A stretch of DNA of 64,000 bases from Thalassocella blandensis. GTDB lineage: Bacteria; Pseudomonadota; Gammaproteobacteria; Pseudomonadales; Cellvibrionaceae. The notes beneath the pieces are model-generated. The model had not been told where the DNA came from and did not search any database. It worked only from the letters and a program-made list of their open reading frames with translations. The DNA is taken from assembly GCA_902141825.1 (NCBI GenBank), contig CABFPG010000001.1:372001-436000 (forward strand), written 5' to 3'. This document shows, piece after piece, positions 51,345 through 59,244 of the stretch (the stretch's first letter is position 1; every line of letters begins with the position of its first letter). The position numbers were made by a program, and so were the translations under genes.

Positions 51345-52001
51345 ATGTTCTCGTCTTTGCATCATCTCGAATTCAAAGACCCGAGCATTACCACTGCTTC
51401 ATGCATGGCTCTGGAAACCCTGCTCAATAAAGCACTTCAATACGATCCGGCCACACGGAAAAAGCTTCGGGCTCTGCAGCACCTCTGGATACATATCGAA
51501 ACCCAGAAACCGGATCTCCATCTTTATTTCAGTGTGGTCGACGAAAACTTTGTATTGCGCGCTCATATGGAGGACTTGGATTCAGCCAATGTCGATGCAA
51601 AAATTTCAGGGGACTTTCTCGATTTCGTTCGACTCTCAAACCAGCAATACTCCCTGTCCAACTCAACACTTCACGTCAGCGGAAAAAGTGGCGTGCTAAC
51701 AGAACTGCAAAATATTTTTTCTGAGTTAGACATTGATTGGGAGCAAGCTCTGTGTAAAGTGTTTGGCATTGTTCCTGGCCACCTTTTAGCAGGTGCGTTG
51801 CGCAAAGCTGGCAGCACACTCCATCAGGCGAAGCGCTCCATTGAATTCCACTTGGCAGACTATCTCAGCGAAGAGCTGCGTAGCATTCCCAGCAGGCCAG
51901 AACTCGAGTATTTTTATCAGGATGTTGATGATGTAAACGCTCAGACAAACCGCATAGAAGCCAGATTCAAGCAACTTAATAAACTCATCAATAACACATA
52001 A
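51345..52001 (+). CDS. ubiJ: Ubiquinone biosynthesis accessory factor UbiJ (SCP2-like)
   Basis: UbiJ carries an N-terminal sterol-carrier-protein-2-like lipid-binding domain and a C-terminal helical region. It scaffolds the ubiquinone biosynthesis complex with UbiK. The 218-residue protein has CMALETLLNKALQYDPAT, the SCP2-type INLHFSVVDEN-like beta segment (DLHLYFSVVDENF) and VRLSNQQYSLSNSTLHVSGK, then a coiled coil near the C-terminus (VDDVNAQTNRIEARFKQLNK). It starts 1 base after the ubiE stop. A later ATG at 51405 (MALETLLNK) would fit the usual UbiJ start better. Confidence 0.9.
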   Translation: MFSSLHHLEFKDPSITTASCMALETLLNKALQYDPATRKKLRALQHLWIHIETQKPDLHLYFSVVDENFVLRAHMEDLDSANVDAKISGDFLDFVRLSNQQYSLSNSTLHVSGKSGVLTELQNIFSELDIDWEQALCKVFGIVPGHLLAGALRKAGSTLHQAKRSIEFHLADYLSEELRSIPSRPELEYFYQDVDDVNAQTNRIEARFKQLNKLINNT

Positions 52002-52016
52002 AACAAGCCAAACAAC

Positions 52017-53627
52017 GTGTCCAATTTATTTCGCTTTCTTACGATCATATTCACCATCGCCCGTTATCGACTGGATACTCTGGTCAACATTGAAAATGCA
52101 CCTAAACGCGTAAAACTGCTGTTATTGCCACTGCGGATATTTCCCACTCCGAAAGAAAGCCGTGGTTTGCGGTTGCGGCGAGCTTTTGAAGAACTCGGCC
52201 CCATATTTGTAAAATTCGGCCAACTGCTTTCCACTCGTCCGGATCTCATCGCAGAGGACATAGTCAAAGAGTTGGATCATCTACAAGATAATGTCACGCC
52301 GTTTGACAACACAGAATTCTGCAAAATTGTTGAAGCCAGTCTAGGCGATTCTATCGATTCACTATTCAAAACCTTTAGCAGAACACCTCTGGCCTCCGCT
52401 TCAGTAGCTCAGGTTCACGCCGCAACGCTATTCTCTGGCGAAGAAGTTATTATCAAAGCAGTAAGACCCGGAATCGCTCTTACCATCCAGAAAGACATTA
52501 ATTTACTGATGTTCTTTGCCAGACTAATAGAGCGATACACACACGACGGTCCACGGTTTCGGCCAATTGAAGTAGTTGAGGATTATCGCAACACTATTTT
52601 CGACGAGCTGGACCTAACCCGCGAAGCGGCCAATGCTTCACAATTGCGTCGCAATTTTGAGAATTCACCCATGCTGTATATCCCTAAAGTCTTCTGGGAA
52701 TATACCCGCAACAATGTCATGGTAATGGAGCGAATCTACGGCATCCCAGTATCGGATATTGATACCCTCAAGCAACAAAACACGAACTTCAAAATTCTTG
52801 CCGAGCGCGGAGTTGAAATTTTTTTCACGCAAGTCTTCGACCACAATTTCTTCCATGCTGACATGCACCCAGGCAACGTTTTTGTTTCTCGGGATACGCC
52901 GGACATACCGGGCTACATTGCGGTGGATTTCGCCATCGTTGGCTCACTTACACGTGAAGATCAATACTATCTAGCTCGCAATTTACTCGCTATGTTTCGT
53001 CGAGACTACAAACAAGTAGCGGAGCTTCATGTTTCCAGTGGATGGGTCCCCCCGAATACCTCTATCAGTGGTTTTGAATCTGCTATTCGTGCGGTTTGTG
53101 AACCCATCTTTGAAAAGCCCATCAAAGAAATATCTTTTGGTCACGCACTAATTACATTGTTCAGAACGGCACAGCGTTACAATATGCCAGTACAACCACA
53201 ACTTGTACTCCTGCAAAAAACTTTATTGAACATAGAGGGACTTGGTCGACAGTTATACCCCGAGCTCAATCTTTGGGACACAGCACATCCATTTTTAGAA
53301 CGCTGGATTAAAAAACGTTATCACCCCAAAACTATCTGGAAAGAAGTTAAATACAACAGTCCGGAACTAATAGAAAAGCTCCCTCAAGTTCCACACCTGG
53401 TATTTGAAGCCTTAAATGATGTAAAAGAAATAGCAGCAGTTAAAACCGAACTGCATAAACTGCGTGAGGATCACCGAAAATCCGCCCACGCTCCAGATAG
53501 ACGCCGCAAAGTCATTGCAAGTATCGCACTGGGTGCTGCCGCCTATTTCGCATGGCCAGTTTCCAGTGCACTTCCAGGTGAAGTGGTACTACTTACTTTA
53601 ATCGCATTTATCGCGTTAATCTTATAG
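52017..53627 (+). CDS. ubiB: Ubiquinone biosynthesis regulatory protein kinase UbiB
   Basis: UbiB is an ADCK/ABC1-family atypical kinase-like ATPase needed for ubiquinone synthesis. In 536 residues it has the conserved PKESRGLRLRRAFEELGPIF followed by VKFGQLLSTRPDL (KxGQ motif), the nucleotide loop PLASASVAQVHAA (alanine-rich in place of glycine), ELDLTREAANASQL and FHADMHPGNVFV (catalytic Asp loop). A C-terminal hydrophobic segment (about 500-535) anchors the protein to the membrane. The start is a GTG 15 bases after ubiJ, with only a weak ribosome binding site. It meets the MipA gene tail to tail. Confidence 0.95.
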   Translation: MSNLFRFLTIIFTIARYRLDTLVNIENAPKRVKLLLLPLRIFPTPKESRGLRLRRAFEELGPIFVKFGQLLSTRPDLIAEDIVKELDHLQDNVTPFDNTEFCKIVEASLGDSIDSLFKTFSRTPLASASVAQVHAATLFSGEEVIIKAVRPGIALTIQKDINLLMFFARLIERYTHDGPRFRPIEVVEDYRNTIFDELDLTREAANASQLRRNFENSPMLYIPKVFWEYTRNNVMVMERIYGIPVSDIDTLKQQNTNFKILAERGVEIFFTQVFDHNFFHADMHPGNVFVSRDTPDIPGYIAVDFAIVGSLTREDQYYLARNLLAMFRRDYKQVAELHVSSGWVPPNTSISGFESAIRAVCEPIFEKPIKEISFGHALITLFRTAQRYNMPVQPQLVLLQKTLLNIEGLGRQLYPELNLWDTAHPFLERWIKKRYHPKTIWKEVKYNSPELIEKLPQVPHLVFEALNDVKEIAAVKTELHKLREDHRKSAHAPDRRRKVIASIALGAAAYFAWPVSSALPGEVVLLTLIAFIALIL

Positions 53628-53629
53628 AG

Positions 53630-54472
53630 TTAAAATTTATTCCAGAAGCTTTTCGCCACGATAAAGCTGAAAGAATAATAGTTTTTGGTTTCCACTAAAG
53701 GGCTGTCCTCGAATACAACTCCGGTAAGGTTGTCGTACTGCAGACTCAGTCCGAAGATTACCTCTCCATAACGGCGATAGAGCGTTGTTTTGGCGAAATA
53801 ACCACTAAACCCTTCTTCGGCCTGATAATAGGGGCGTTCCGCAGTAACATATTGCGAATCGACTGAATAATAATAGTCATGGTAATGTTCAGTGGCAAAA
53901 AACAGTCCTAGATTGAATTTCGCTCGCCAACCGGCAATGGCACCGGGAGAGCTATAGGTAAACTTTGGATTAAACGTGTATCCAATGCCGTGCACACCTT
54001 CACGGCTGATAGTAAGTACAGAACGCACTGGTAAGCGTAGTTGCCACCCTTCAGAAAAGTCCTCCCCAGTCAGGTTAATATTGAGCGAAGGGCCAATTTC
54101 AATAGCGCTCTCCAATTCAGGCATTCCTTCCCTCAACGCATTGTTATCACTCTTCCCATTTAATGCACCGGCTACGCTGAAATTCAATTCCATTTGCTGG
54201 TTACTGATAAAATCAGCACGCACACCACCCCGATCAGCTTTTATAATTTTGCCGCGATAGATTAAAAACGGTATCGGATATGCCTGCAATTGAGTTTCTG
54301 AAGAGCCTCGATAATCATTCAGATACTGGCCGGCAAATGCCGCCCCAATGGTGAGCCTCGGGCGCTCAGGTATGACATCTGCCGACGACTCTGTTTGACC
54401 AACCGCTCGCTGTGAAAGCCCACACACAATACAAAAACTCAGAACCAACAATAACGCAGGAAACCGTTCCAT
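53630..54472 (-). CDS. MipA/OmpV family outer-membrane protein
   Basis: The MipA/OmpV family forms 12-stranded outer-membrane barrels. In E. coli MipA scaffolds MltA and PBP1b. The 280-residue protein has a signal peptide (FPALLLVLSFCIVCGLS, cleavage about residue 25), and amphipathic beta strands with alternating aromatics. It ends FIVAKSFWNKF, an outer-membrane C-terminal Phe signature. GAAFAGQYLNDYRGS near the N-terminus is a recognisable family segment. It lies tail to tail with ubiB and is an isolated gene. Confidence 0.88.
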   Translation of the reverse strand: MERFPALLLVLSFCIVCGLSQRAVGQTESSADVIPERPRLTIGAAFAGQYLNDYRGSSETQLQAYPIPFLIYRGKIIKADRGGVRADFISNQQMELNFSVAGALNGKSDNNALREGMPELESAIEIGPSLNINLTGEDFSEGWQLRLPVRSVLTISREGVHGIGYTFNPKFTYSSPGAIAGWRAKFNLGLFFATEHYHDYYYSVDSQYVTAERPYYQAEEGFSGYFAKTTLYRRYGEVIFGLSLQYDNLTGVVFEDSPLVETKNYYSFSFIVAKSFWNKF

Positions 54473-54610
54473 AATCTCTTCACAAATTTAATTAGATAAT
54501 CCAGAGGATTTTACTCAATAAAAGGCGTAATAACTGTAAAAAGTGTCGTAAGACACTAGAAAGGTAGTGGTAATAAGAAAGTATGCTCACTTTACATTTA
54601 TTACCTGCAC

Positions 54611-54635
54611 AAAAAAGCCCGCCTAAGCGGGCTTT
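54611..54635 (-). terminator. Rho-independent terminator after pnp
   Basis: AAAGCCCGC and GCGGGCTTT pair around a 4-base loop. On the minus strand the stem is followed by a run of T. It begins 17 bases after the pnp stop and so ends the rimP-pnp operon. Confidence 0.92.
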
Positions 54636-54651
54636 GTAATACTTACCAAAC

Positions 54652-56805
54652 TTAATTTTGTTCTTCAGACTCGGAAGATTCTTCCGCTTCAGAATCAGCC
54701 TCTTCAGCAGATTCTGGTTTCGGTAGAAGATCTTTAATAGATAGTTTAATGCGGCCGCGATTGTCCACGTCCAAACACTTCACTTCTACTTCTTGACCTT
54801 CTTCTAGATAGTCTGACACTTTCTGCACGCGCTCATGGGCGATTTGTGAAATATGTACCAAGCCATCTTTACCCGGTAGGAAATTCACGAACGCACCAAA
54901 GTCTACGATGCGAACAACCTTACCTTTATAGGTAGCGCCAATTTCCGCTTCAGCAGTAATTTCTTCCACTCGATTGATCGCGGCTTTCAAGCAGTCACCA
55001 TCATCAGCATAGATTTTTACTGTACCGTCATCATCAATATCGATCGATGCGCCGGTTTCTTCAGTGATAGAACGAATTGTTGCACCACCTTTACCGATAA
55101 TGTCACGAATCTTGTCTGGGTGAACTTTCATTGTATGGAATTGAGGCGCATTGTCACTCAACTCTTCACGTGCAGAAGAAATCACTTTGTTCATTTCACT
55201 AAGGATGTGCAAACGAGCATTTAATGCTTGCTCCAATGCGATTTCCATAATTTCTTCAGTAATGCCTTCAATTTTAATATCCATTTGCAAGGCAGTAATA
55301 CCGTCTGCGGTACCCGCTACTTTGAAATCCATATCACCCAGGTGATCTTCATCACCAAGAATATCAGTCAATACTGCAAAACCGGATTCTTCTTTTACCA
55401 GTCCCATAGCAATACCAGCAACTGGTGCTTTCAGTGGCACACCCGCATCCATCAATGCCAGGCTGGAACCACACACGGATGCCATTGAACTGGAACCGTT
55501 AGATTCCGTAATTTCACTTACAACACGCATGGTATAAGGAAACTCATCTTCAGTTGGCAACATTGCTGCAACGCCACGACGCGCTAAACGTCCATGACCA
55601 ATTTCACGGCGTCCAGTCCCGCCCATACGGCCACACTCACCGACAGAATATGGAGGGAAGTTATAGTGCAACATAAAGTTATCTTTACGCTCACCTTCAA
55701 GCGCATCAATAATTTGTGCATCACGAGCTGAACCCAAAGTAGCCACAACAAGTGCCTGGGTTTCACCACGAGTAAATAATGCCGACCCGTGAACTTTAGG
55801 TAGTACGCCGACTTCAACCTGCAATGGACGAACAGTTTTGGAATCGCGACCATCAATACGAGGCTCGCCAGCAACAACTCGACTGCGCACCAGTTGTTTT
55901 TCAATCTTTGCGAAAACACCTTTTACATCGTCTTCACTAAATTCGGCGTTTTCATCAGCCGCCAATTCAGCAACTGCCTGACTGCGTAATTCGGATAAAC
56001 GCTCATAGCGCTTCGCTTTGTCTGTAATGGTATAAGCAACACCGATTGAATCTCCAAAGCCATTTTTTACAGCTTGAATCAAGGCTTCATTCACTGGCGC
56101 AGCTTCCCACACCCAAGTGTCTTTACCTGCGTCTTTCGCCAGCTCGTTTACAGCATGAACGATGGCCTGCATTTCCTGGTGAGCAAATAACACAGCGCCC
56201 AACATAATATCTTCTGGCAATTCATTTGCTTCTGACTCAACCATGAGAACTGCATCTTTGGTGCCAGCCACAACCATGTCCAGCTCAGAAGTTTTAAGTG
56301 CGCCATAACCTGGGTTAAGCACATAGCCTTCGTCCTGGTTGTAACCGACTCGAGCAGCACCGATAGGACCGTTAAACGGAATCCCGGAAATCGCCAAAGC
56401 TGCGGAAGTCCCGATCATTGCTGCGATATCTGGATCAACATCTTTTTCTGCTGCAACGACTGTACAGACCACCTGAACTTCATTTAAAAATCCATCGGGA
56501 AACAACGGACGAATTGGACGGTCAATTAAGCGAGAAGTCAGAGTTTCTTTTTCGGAAGGACGACCTTCACGTTTGAAAAAGCCGCCAGGGATTTTACCTG
56601 CCGCATAAGCTTTTTCCTGATAGTGTACAGACAGTGGGAAAAAACCCTGACCAGGAGTTGCTTCTTTCGCACCCACGACAGTACATAAAACTGAAGTTTT
56701 ACCCATGGTCACGAGTACAGCACCAGTAGCCTGGCGAGCGACGCGACCTGTTTCTAGAGTTACGGTGTCATTACCGTATTGAAATTTTTTAATTACCGGA
56801 TTCAC
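54652..56805 (-). CDS. pnp: Polyribonucleotide nucleotidyltransferase (PNPase)
   Basis: PNPase is a phosphorolytic 3'-5' exoribonuclease and member of the degradosome. The 717-residue sequence holds two RNase PH domains (about 1-215 and 310-545) with [14 protein letters not shown] and the [11 protein letters not shown] region, the alpha-helical linker, a KH domain with [11 protein letters not shown], an S1 domain ([20 protein letters not shown]) and an acidic glutamate/serine tail. The start is a GTG at 56805 with AGGA 7 bases upstream. In E. coli its expression is autoregulated through its leader, and here too the leader has hairpins (separate entry). Confidence 0.98.
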   Translation of the reverse strand: MNPVIKKFQYGNDTVTLETGRVARQATGAVLVTMGKTSVLCTVVGAKEATPGQGFFPLSVHYQEKAYAAGKIPGGFFKREGRPSEKETLTSRLIDRPIRPLFPDGFLNEVQVVCTVVAAEKDVDPDIAAMIGTSAALAISGIPFNGPIGAARVGYNQDEGYVLNPGYGALKTSELDMVVAGTKDAVLMVESEANELPEDIMLGAVLFAHQEMQAIVHAVNELAKDAGKDTWVWEAAPVNEALIQAVKNGFGDSIGVAYTITDKAKRYERLSELRSQAVAELAADENAEFSEDDVKGVFAKIEKQLVRSRVVAGEPRIDGRDSKTVRPLQVEVGVLPKVHGSALFTRGETQALVVATLGSARDAQIIDALEGERKDNFMLHYNFPPYSVGECGRMGGTGRREIGHGRLARRGVAAMLPTEDEFPYTMRVVSEITESNGSSSMASVCGSSLALMDAGVPLKAPVAGIAMGLVKEESGFAVLTDILGDEDHLGDMDFKVAGTADGITALQMDIKIEGITEEIMEIALEQALNARLHILSEMNKVISSAREELSDNAPQFHTMKVHPDKIRDIIGKGGATIRSITEETGASIDIDDDGTVKIYADDGDCLKAAINRVEEITAEAEIGATYKGKVVRIVDFGAFVNFLPGKDGLVHISQIAHERVQKVSDYLEEGQEVEVKCLDVDNRGRIKLSIKDLLPKPESAEEADSEAEESSESEEQN

Positions 56806-57124
56806 TTTTTTATCCTATTTTTTGCTAGCGCCCCATTGCGCTAAGCCTTGTCTTTTAACATTCAATTCAAGCTGTAGAACACATCCTTCCATTCCCAGCC
56901 AAAAACCAAGCATGTTTCGCCGTGCCACTTGTAGTACTCAACAAATACGTAGCGGACTCCATATCTTCTGTAATGCATGAAGCGTAGCGACAGTGCTTAA
57001 ATTACTGCAACTCCATGTGCAGTAGAGTTCGATTTCATGCCTACCCCTGCCTGAATTACCACAAACAAGGTTAGAACAGAGAATTTGAACAGAATTCTTT
57101 ACTTATTTTTCTCCAAGAAAAATA
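56806..57124 (-). other. rpsO-pnp intergenic leader with hairpins
   Basis: This 319-base stretch, with the rpsO terminator, fills the gap between rpsO and pnp. I see two inverted repeats in it: TAGCGC/GCGCTA at 56826-56843, 17 bases before the pnp ribosome binding site, and TACTGCA/TGCAGTA at 57003-57024. No strong -35/-10 pair was found. E. coli controls pnp by RNase III cleavage of a leader stem followed by PNPase binding, so a similar role is plausible but not shown. Confidence 0.55.
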
Positions 57125-57154
57125 AAAAATGCCCGCACAATGGCGGGCATTTTT
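57125..57154 (-). terminator. Rho-independent terminator after rpsO
   Basis: AAAAATGCCCGC and GCGGGCATTTTT pair around a 6-base loop, just 5 bases after the rpsO stop, with a T-run on the minus strand. It would end rpsO transcription partly, with read-through to pnp, as at the E. coli rpsO t1 terminator. Confidence 0.9.
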
Positions 57155-57158
57155 AACG

Positions 57159-57428
57159 TTATCGACGCAGACCCAATTTTTGAATCAATGCAGCGTAACG
57201 ATTAACATCTTTGCTCTTCAGGTAGTCCAACAACTTACGACGCTGGTTTACCATACGGATCAGACCACGACGAGAGTGGTGATCTTGTTTATGATCAGCG
57301 AAATGGCCTTGCAATTTGTTGATATTAGCAGTCAACAATGCAACCTGAACTTCAGGAGAACCAGTATCACCTTCAGCAACTTGATGCTCTTTAACAATGT
57401 TTTGTTTTTCTTGTGCACTTAGTGCCAT
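57159..57428 (-). CDS. rpsO: 30S ribosomal protein S15
   Basis: S15 binds helices 20-22 of 16S rRNA and starts assembly of the platform. The 89-residue protein is the standard length with [45 protein letters not shown] and [12 protein letters not shown], which includes the rRNA-contacting residues. A ribosome binding site GAGGA precedes the ATG. In E. coli S15 represses its own translation through a leader pseudoknot. Here an 8-bp long-range inverted repeat lies in the leader (separate entry). Confidence 0.98.
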   Translation of the reverse strand: MALSAQEKQNIVKEHQVAEGDTGSPEVQVALLTANINKLQGHFADHKQDHHSRRGLIRMVNQRRKLLDYLKSKDVNRYAALIQKLGLRR

Positions 57429-57450
57429 GAGAATATCCTCAATAAAAGTT

Positions 57451-57510
57451 AATATGCATGACAGAAATTAAAGCGCCTCTGCCTACCCTTCCGGCCCGCC
57501 CGTGCATATT
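57451..57510 (-). promoter_or_regulatory. Long-range stem in the rpsO leader, candidate S15 control element
   Basis: AATATGCA at 57451-57458 and TGCATATT at 57503-57510 form a perfect 8-bp pairing across 44 bases, 22 bases before the rpsO start. The enclosed part is GC-rich and can fold further. Leader structures that bind S15 are known but differ between bacterial groups. The pairing is seen; its role in S15 feedback is inferred. Confidence 0.4.
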
Positions 57511-57811
57511 TACAGGAGGGTCGTATTAGGTTTTCACCTAATTCTTCTCTAGCTAATCTACCGATACGCAACTCAAAGCGGTTGTTCACTTTATGCGCTC
57601 CCAGGTGAAGCCTCTCAAGCAGGTGAAGCCTCTCGAGGAAGTCTTCACAAAAGAGCCATCACAAGAGCAAGGTTGCTCTAGGACATCGGTACATCATAAA
57701 AATTCTTAATATAGCTTACACGCTACGGGCTCTCCAGCCTCAGTTAAACGCTTTGCGTTTTTAGCGCATATTTCATCTTACCCAGGCTGACAGACCAGAC
57801 TAAACGGTAAA
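57511..57811 (-). other. truB-rpsO spacer with direct and inverted repeats
   Basis: This part of the 383-base truB-rpsO gap holds a 15-bp exact direct repeat, CAGGTGAAGCCTCTC at 57602-57616 and 57620-57634 (period 18). GTGAAG in either copy can pair with CTTCAC at 57643-57648. AGAGCAA/TTGCTCT is a 7-bp inverted repeat at 57664-57679. A likely promoter is listed separately. No open reading frame or terminator is evident. Confidence 0.6.
57708..57736 (-). promoter_or_regulatory. Candidate rpsO promoter
   Basis: On the minus strand TGGAGA (4 of 6 matches to the -35 consensus), a 17-base spacer and TATATT lie about 280 bases upstream of the rpsO start. E. coli also has a promoter between truB and rpsO. 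The distance leaves a long leader containing the repeats and the stem described above. Confidence 0.4.
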
Positions 57812-58762
57812 CTAACTGGCGCTGTTAGTGGCGACCAAACGTTTTGGAGAAACACTGCCTTCGCCCGTTATTTCACCAACGCCTAAAAATTCGCCGGATT
57901 CCTGAAAAACGCGCACTTTATCACCTTCGTCGCCAAGACGATAGACTTCAGTATCCATTACAGCCTGCCCACGCATAAAATAAAACCCGGAATCGTCATC
58001 AAGACACAGTTTAGGCAATATACTGACCGGTGAATCTACCGGAAGCAGCAATTCATCTAAACTTTCGGCACGCTGTTCACCTCGCTTTGCTTCAAGGTCT
58101 TCCAGTGAAATAGCCTGCTCAATGGCATATGGACCAGCTTTGATCCGGCGCAGAGTCTCTACATGGCAGCCAACCTCAAGGTCTCGCCCGAGGTCCTCAG
58201 CCAGACTGCGAACATAAGTTCCTTTACTACAGGCGATAAGAACCTTTGCTTTTGCCAAAAGACCATCAACAGTAAGCGATATCAGTTCGAAGCGGTAAAT
58301 TGTCACAGGGCGGGCTTCCCGCTCTATTTCAATTCCTTCGCGCGCAAGTTTGTACAAGGGCTGACCATCTTTTTTCAGCGCAGAATACATGGGAGGTACC
58401 TGTTCGATATCCCCACGATATTGCGCGATGGCATTTTCCAGCATTTTACTGGTTAGCTGACTTGCATCCGCTTCACGGACAGTTTTCCCATCCGCATCGG
58501 CTGTATCCGTTGTTCGACCAAAACAAAATGTGCTTTCGTAGGTTTTGTCTGCATCCAAAAGGTATTGCGAGAATTTGGTGGACTCACCCAAACATACGGG
58601 CAACACCCCAGTCGCTAAAGGGTCAAGCGAGCCGGTATGACCAGCTTTTGCTGCAAAAAACAGCCGCTTGGTTCGTTGAACGACATCATTGGATGTCATG
58701 CCAGGACCTTTATCAATAATAATGACGCCATCAATGGGACGACCTTTACGTCTCTTTCCCAC
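57812..58762 (-). CDS. truB: tRNA pseudouridine(55) synthase TruB
   Basis: TruB makes pseudouridine 55 in the T-loop of nearly all tRNAs. In 316 residues the catalytic Asp47 is in GHTGSLDPLATGVLPV. PPMYSALKKDGQPLYKLARE and CSKGTYVRSLAEDLG are conserved, and the C-terminal PUA-like domain is present (about 250-310). It follows rbfA by 2 bases, so translation is coupled. It is the fifth gene of the rimP operon. Confidence 0.98.
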   Translation of the reverse strand: MGKRRKGRPIDGVIIIDKGPGMTSNDVVQRTKRLFFAAKAGHTGSLDPLATGVLPVCLGESTKFSQYLLDADKTYESTFCFGRTTDTADADGKTVREADASQLTSKMLENAIAQYRGDIEQVPPMYSALKKDGQPLYKLAREGIEIEREARPVTIYRFELISLTVDGLLAKAKVLIACSKGTYVRSLAEDLGRDLEVGCHVETLRRIKAGPYAIEQAISLEDLEAKRGEQRAESLDELLLPVDSPVSILPKLCLDDDSGFYFMRGQAVMDTEVYRLGDEGDKVRVFQESGEFLGVGEITGEGSVSPKRLVATNSAS

Positions 58763-58764
58763 AA

Positions 58765-59208
58765 TTAATCCTTGTGTTCGTCATCATTAACTGCGGGAGA
58801 GTCACCATCGGCATCCATCACACCGTCGTGGTGCTCTGTGGCATGCGCACGATCGGCAGCTACAGCTTTATCGATCAAATGCGACAGTTCCTGACCGCCA
58901 ATCGTGGTCTTATCAAAGTAGAACTGCAACTTCGGAATTGTGCGAATACTCAGATCTTTTGCCATCAAGTTACGCACATAGCTAGACGCGTTATTTAAAA
59001 TCTCAACGCGCGCTTCACTCTCTTCTTTATCATTTTCTCCGACAAAAGTGACATACACCTTGGCAATAGCAAGATCTTTGCTCACCGCTACAGAATTGAT
59101 ATTTGCCATACCAACACGCGGATCACGCAGTTCCAGCTGCAAAATTCTTGCGAGGCTGCGCTGAATAGCGTCAGCCACTCGATCGGAACGTTTAAACTCT
59201 CTAGGCAT
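58765..59208 (-). CDS. rbfA: Ribosome-binding factor A
   Basis: RbfA is a KH-fold factor that binds the 30S neck and helps 16S 5'-end maturation and cold adaptation. The 147-residue protein has the N-terminal FKRSDRVADAIQRSLARIL, ELRDPRVGMANINSVAVSKDL, and KAYVTFVG-like (AKVYVTFVG) strand. A C-terminal acidic tail (AVNDDEHKD) is longer than in E. coli. It lies between infB and truB in the conserved order. Confidence 0.97.
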   Translation of the reverse strand: MPREFKRSDRVADAIQRSLARILQLELRDPRVGMANINSVAVSKDLAIAKVYVTFVGENDKEESEARVEILNNASSYVRNLMAKDLSIRTIPKLQFYFDKTTIGGQELSHLIDKAVAADRAHATEHHDGVMDADGDSPAVNDDEHKD

Positions 59209-59244
59209 TAAGCCTTAATCTCCAAATTCAATTCGCGTAGTACA

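Noticed and set aside
56862-56978. 38-codon minus-strand frame in the pnp leader
   Set aside because: There is no ribosome binding site before its ATG, and the length is expected by chance in non-coding sequence.
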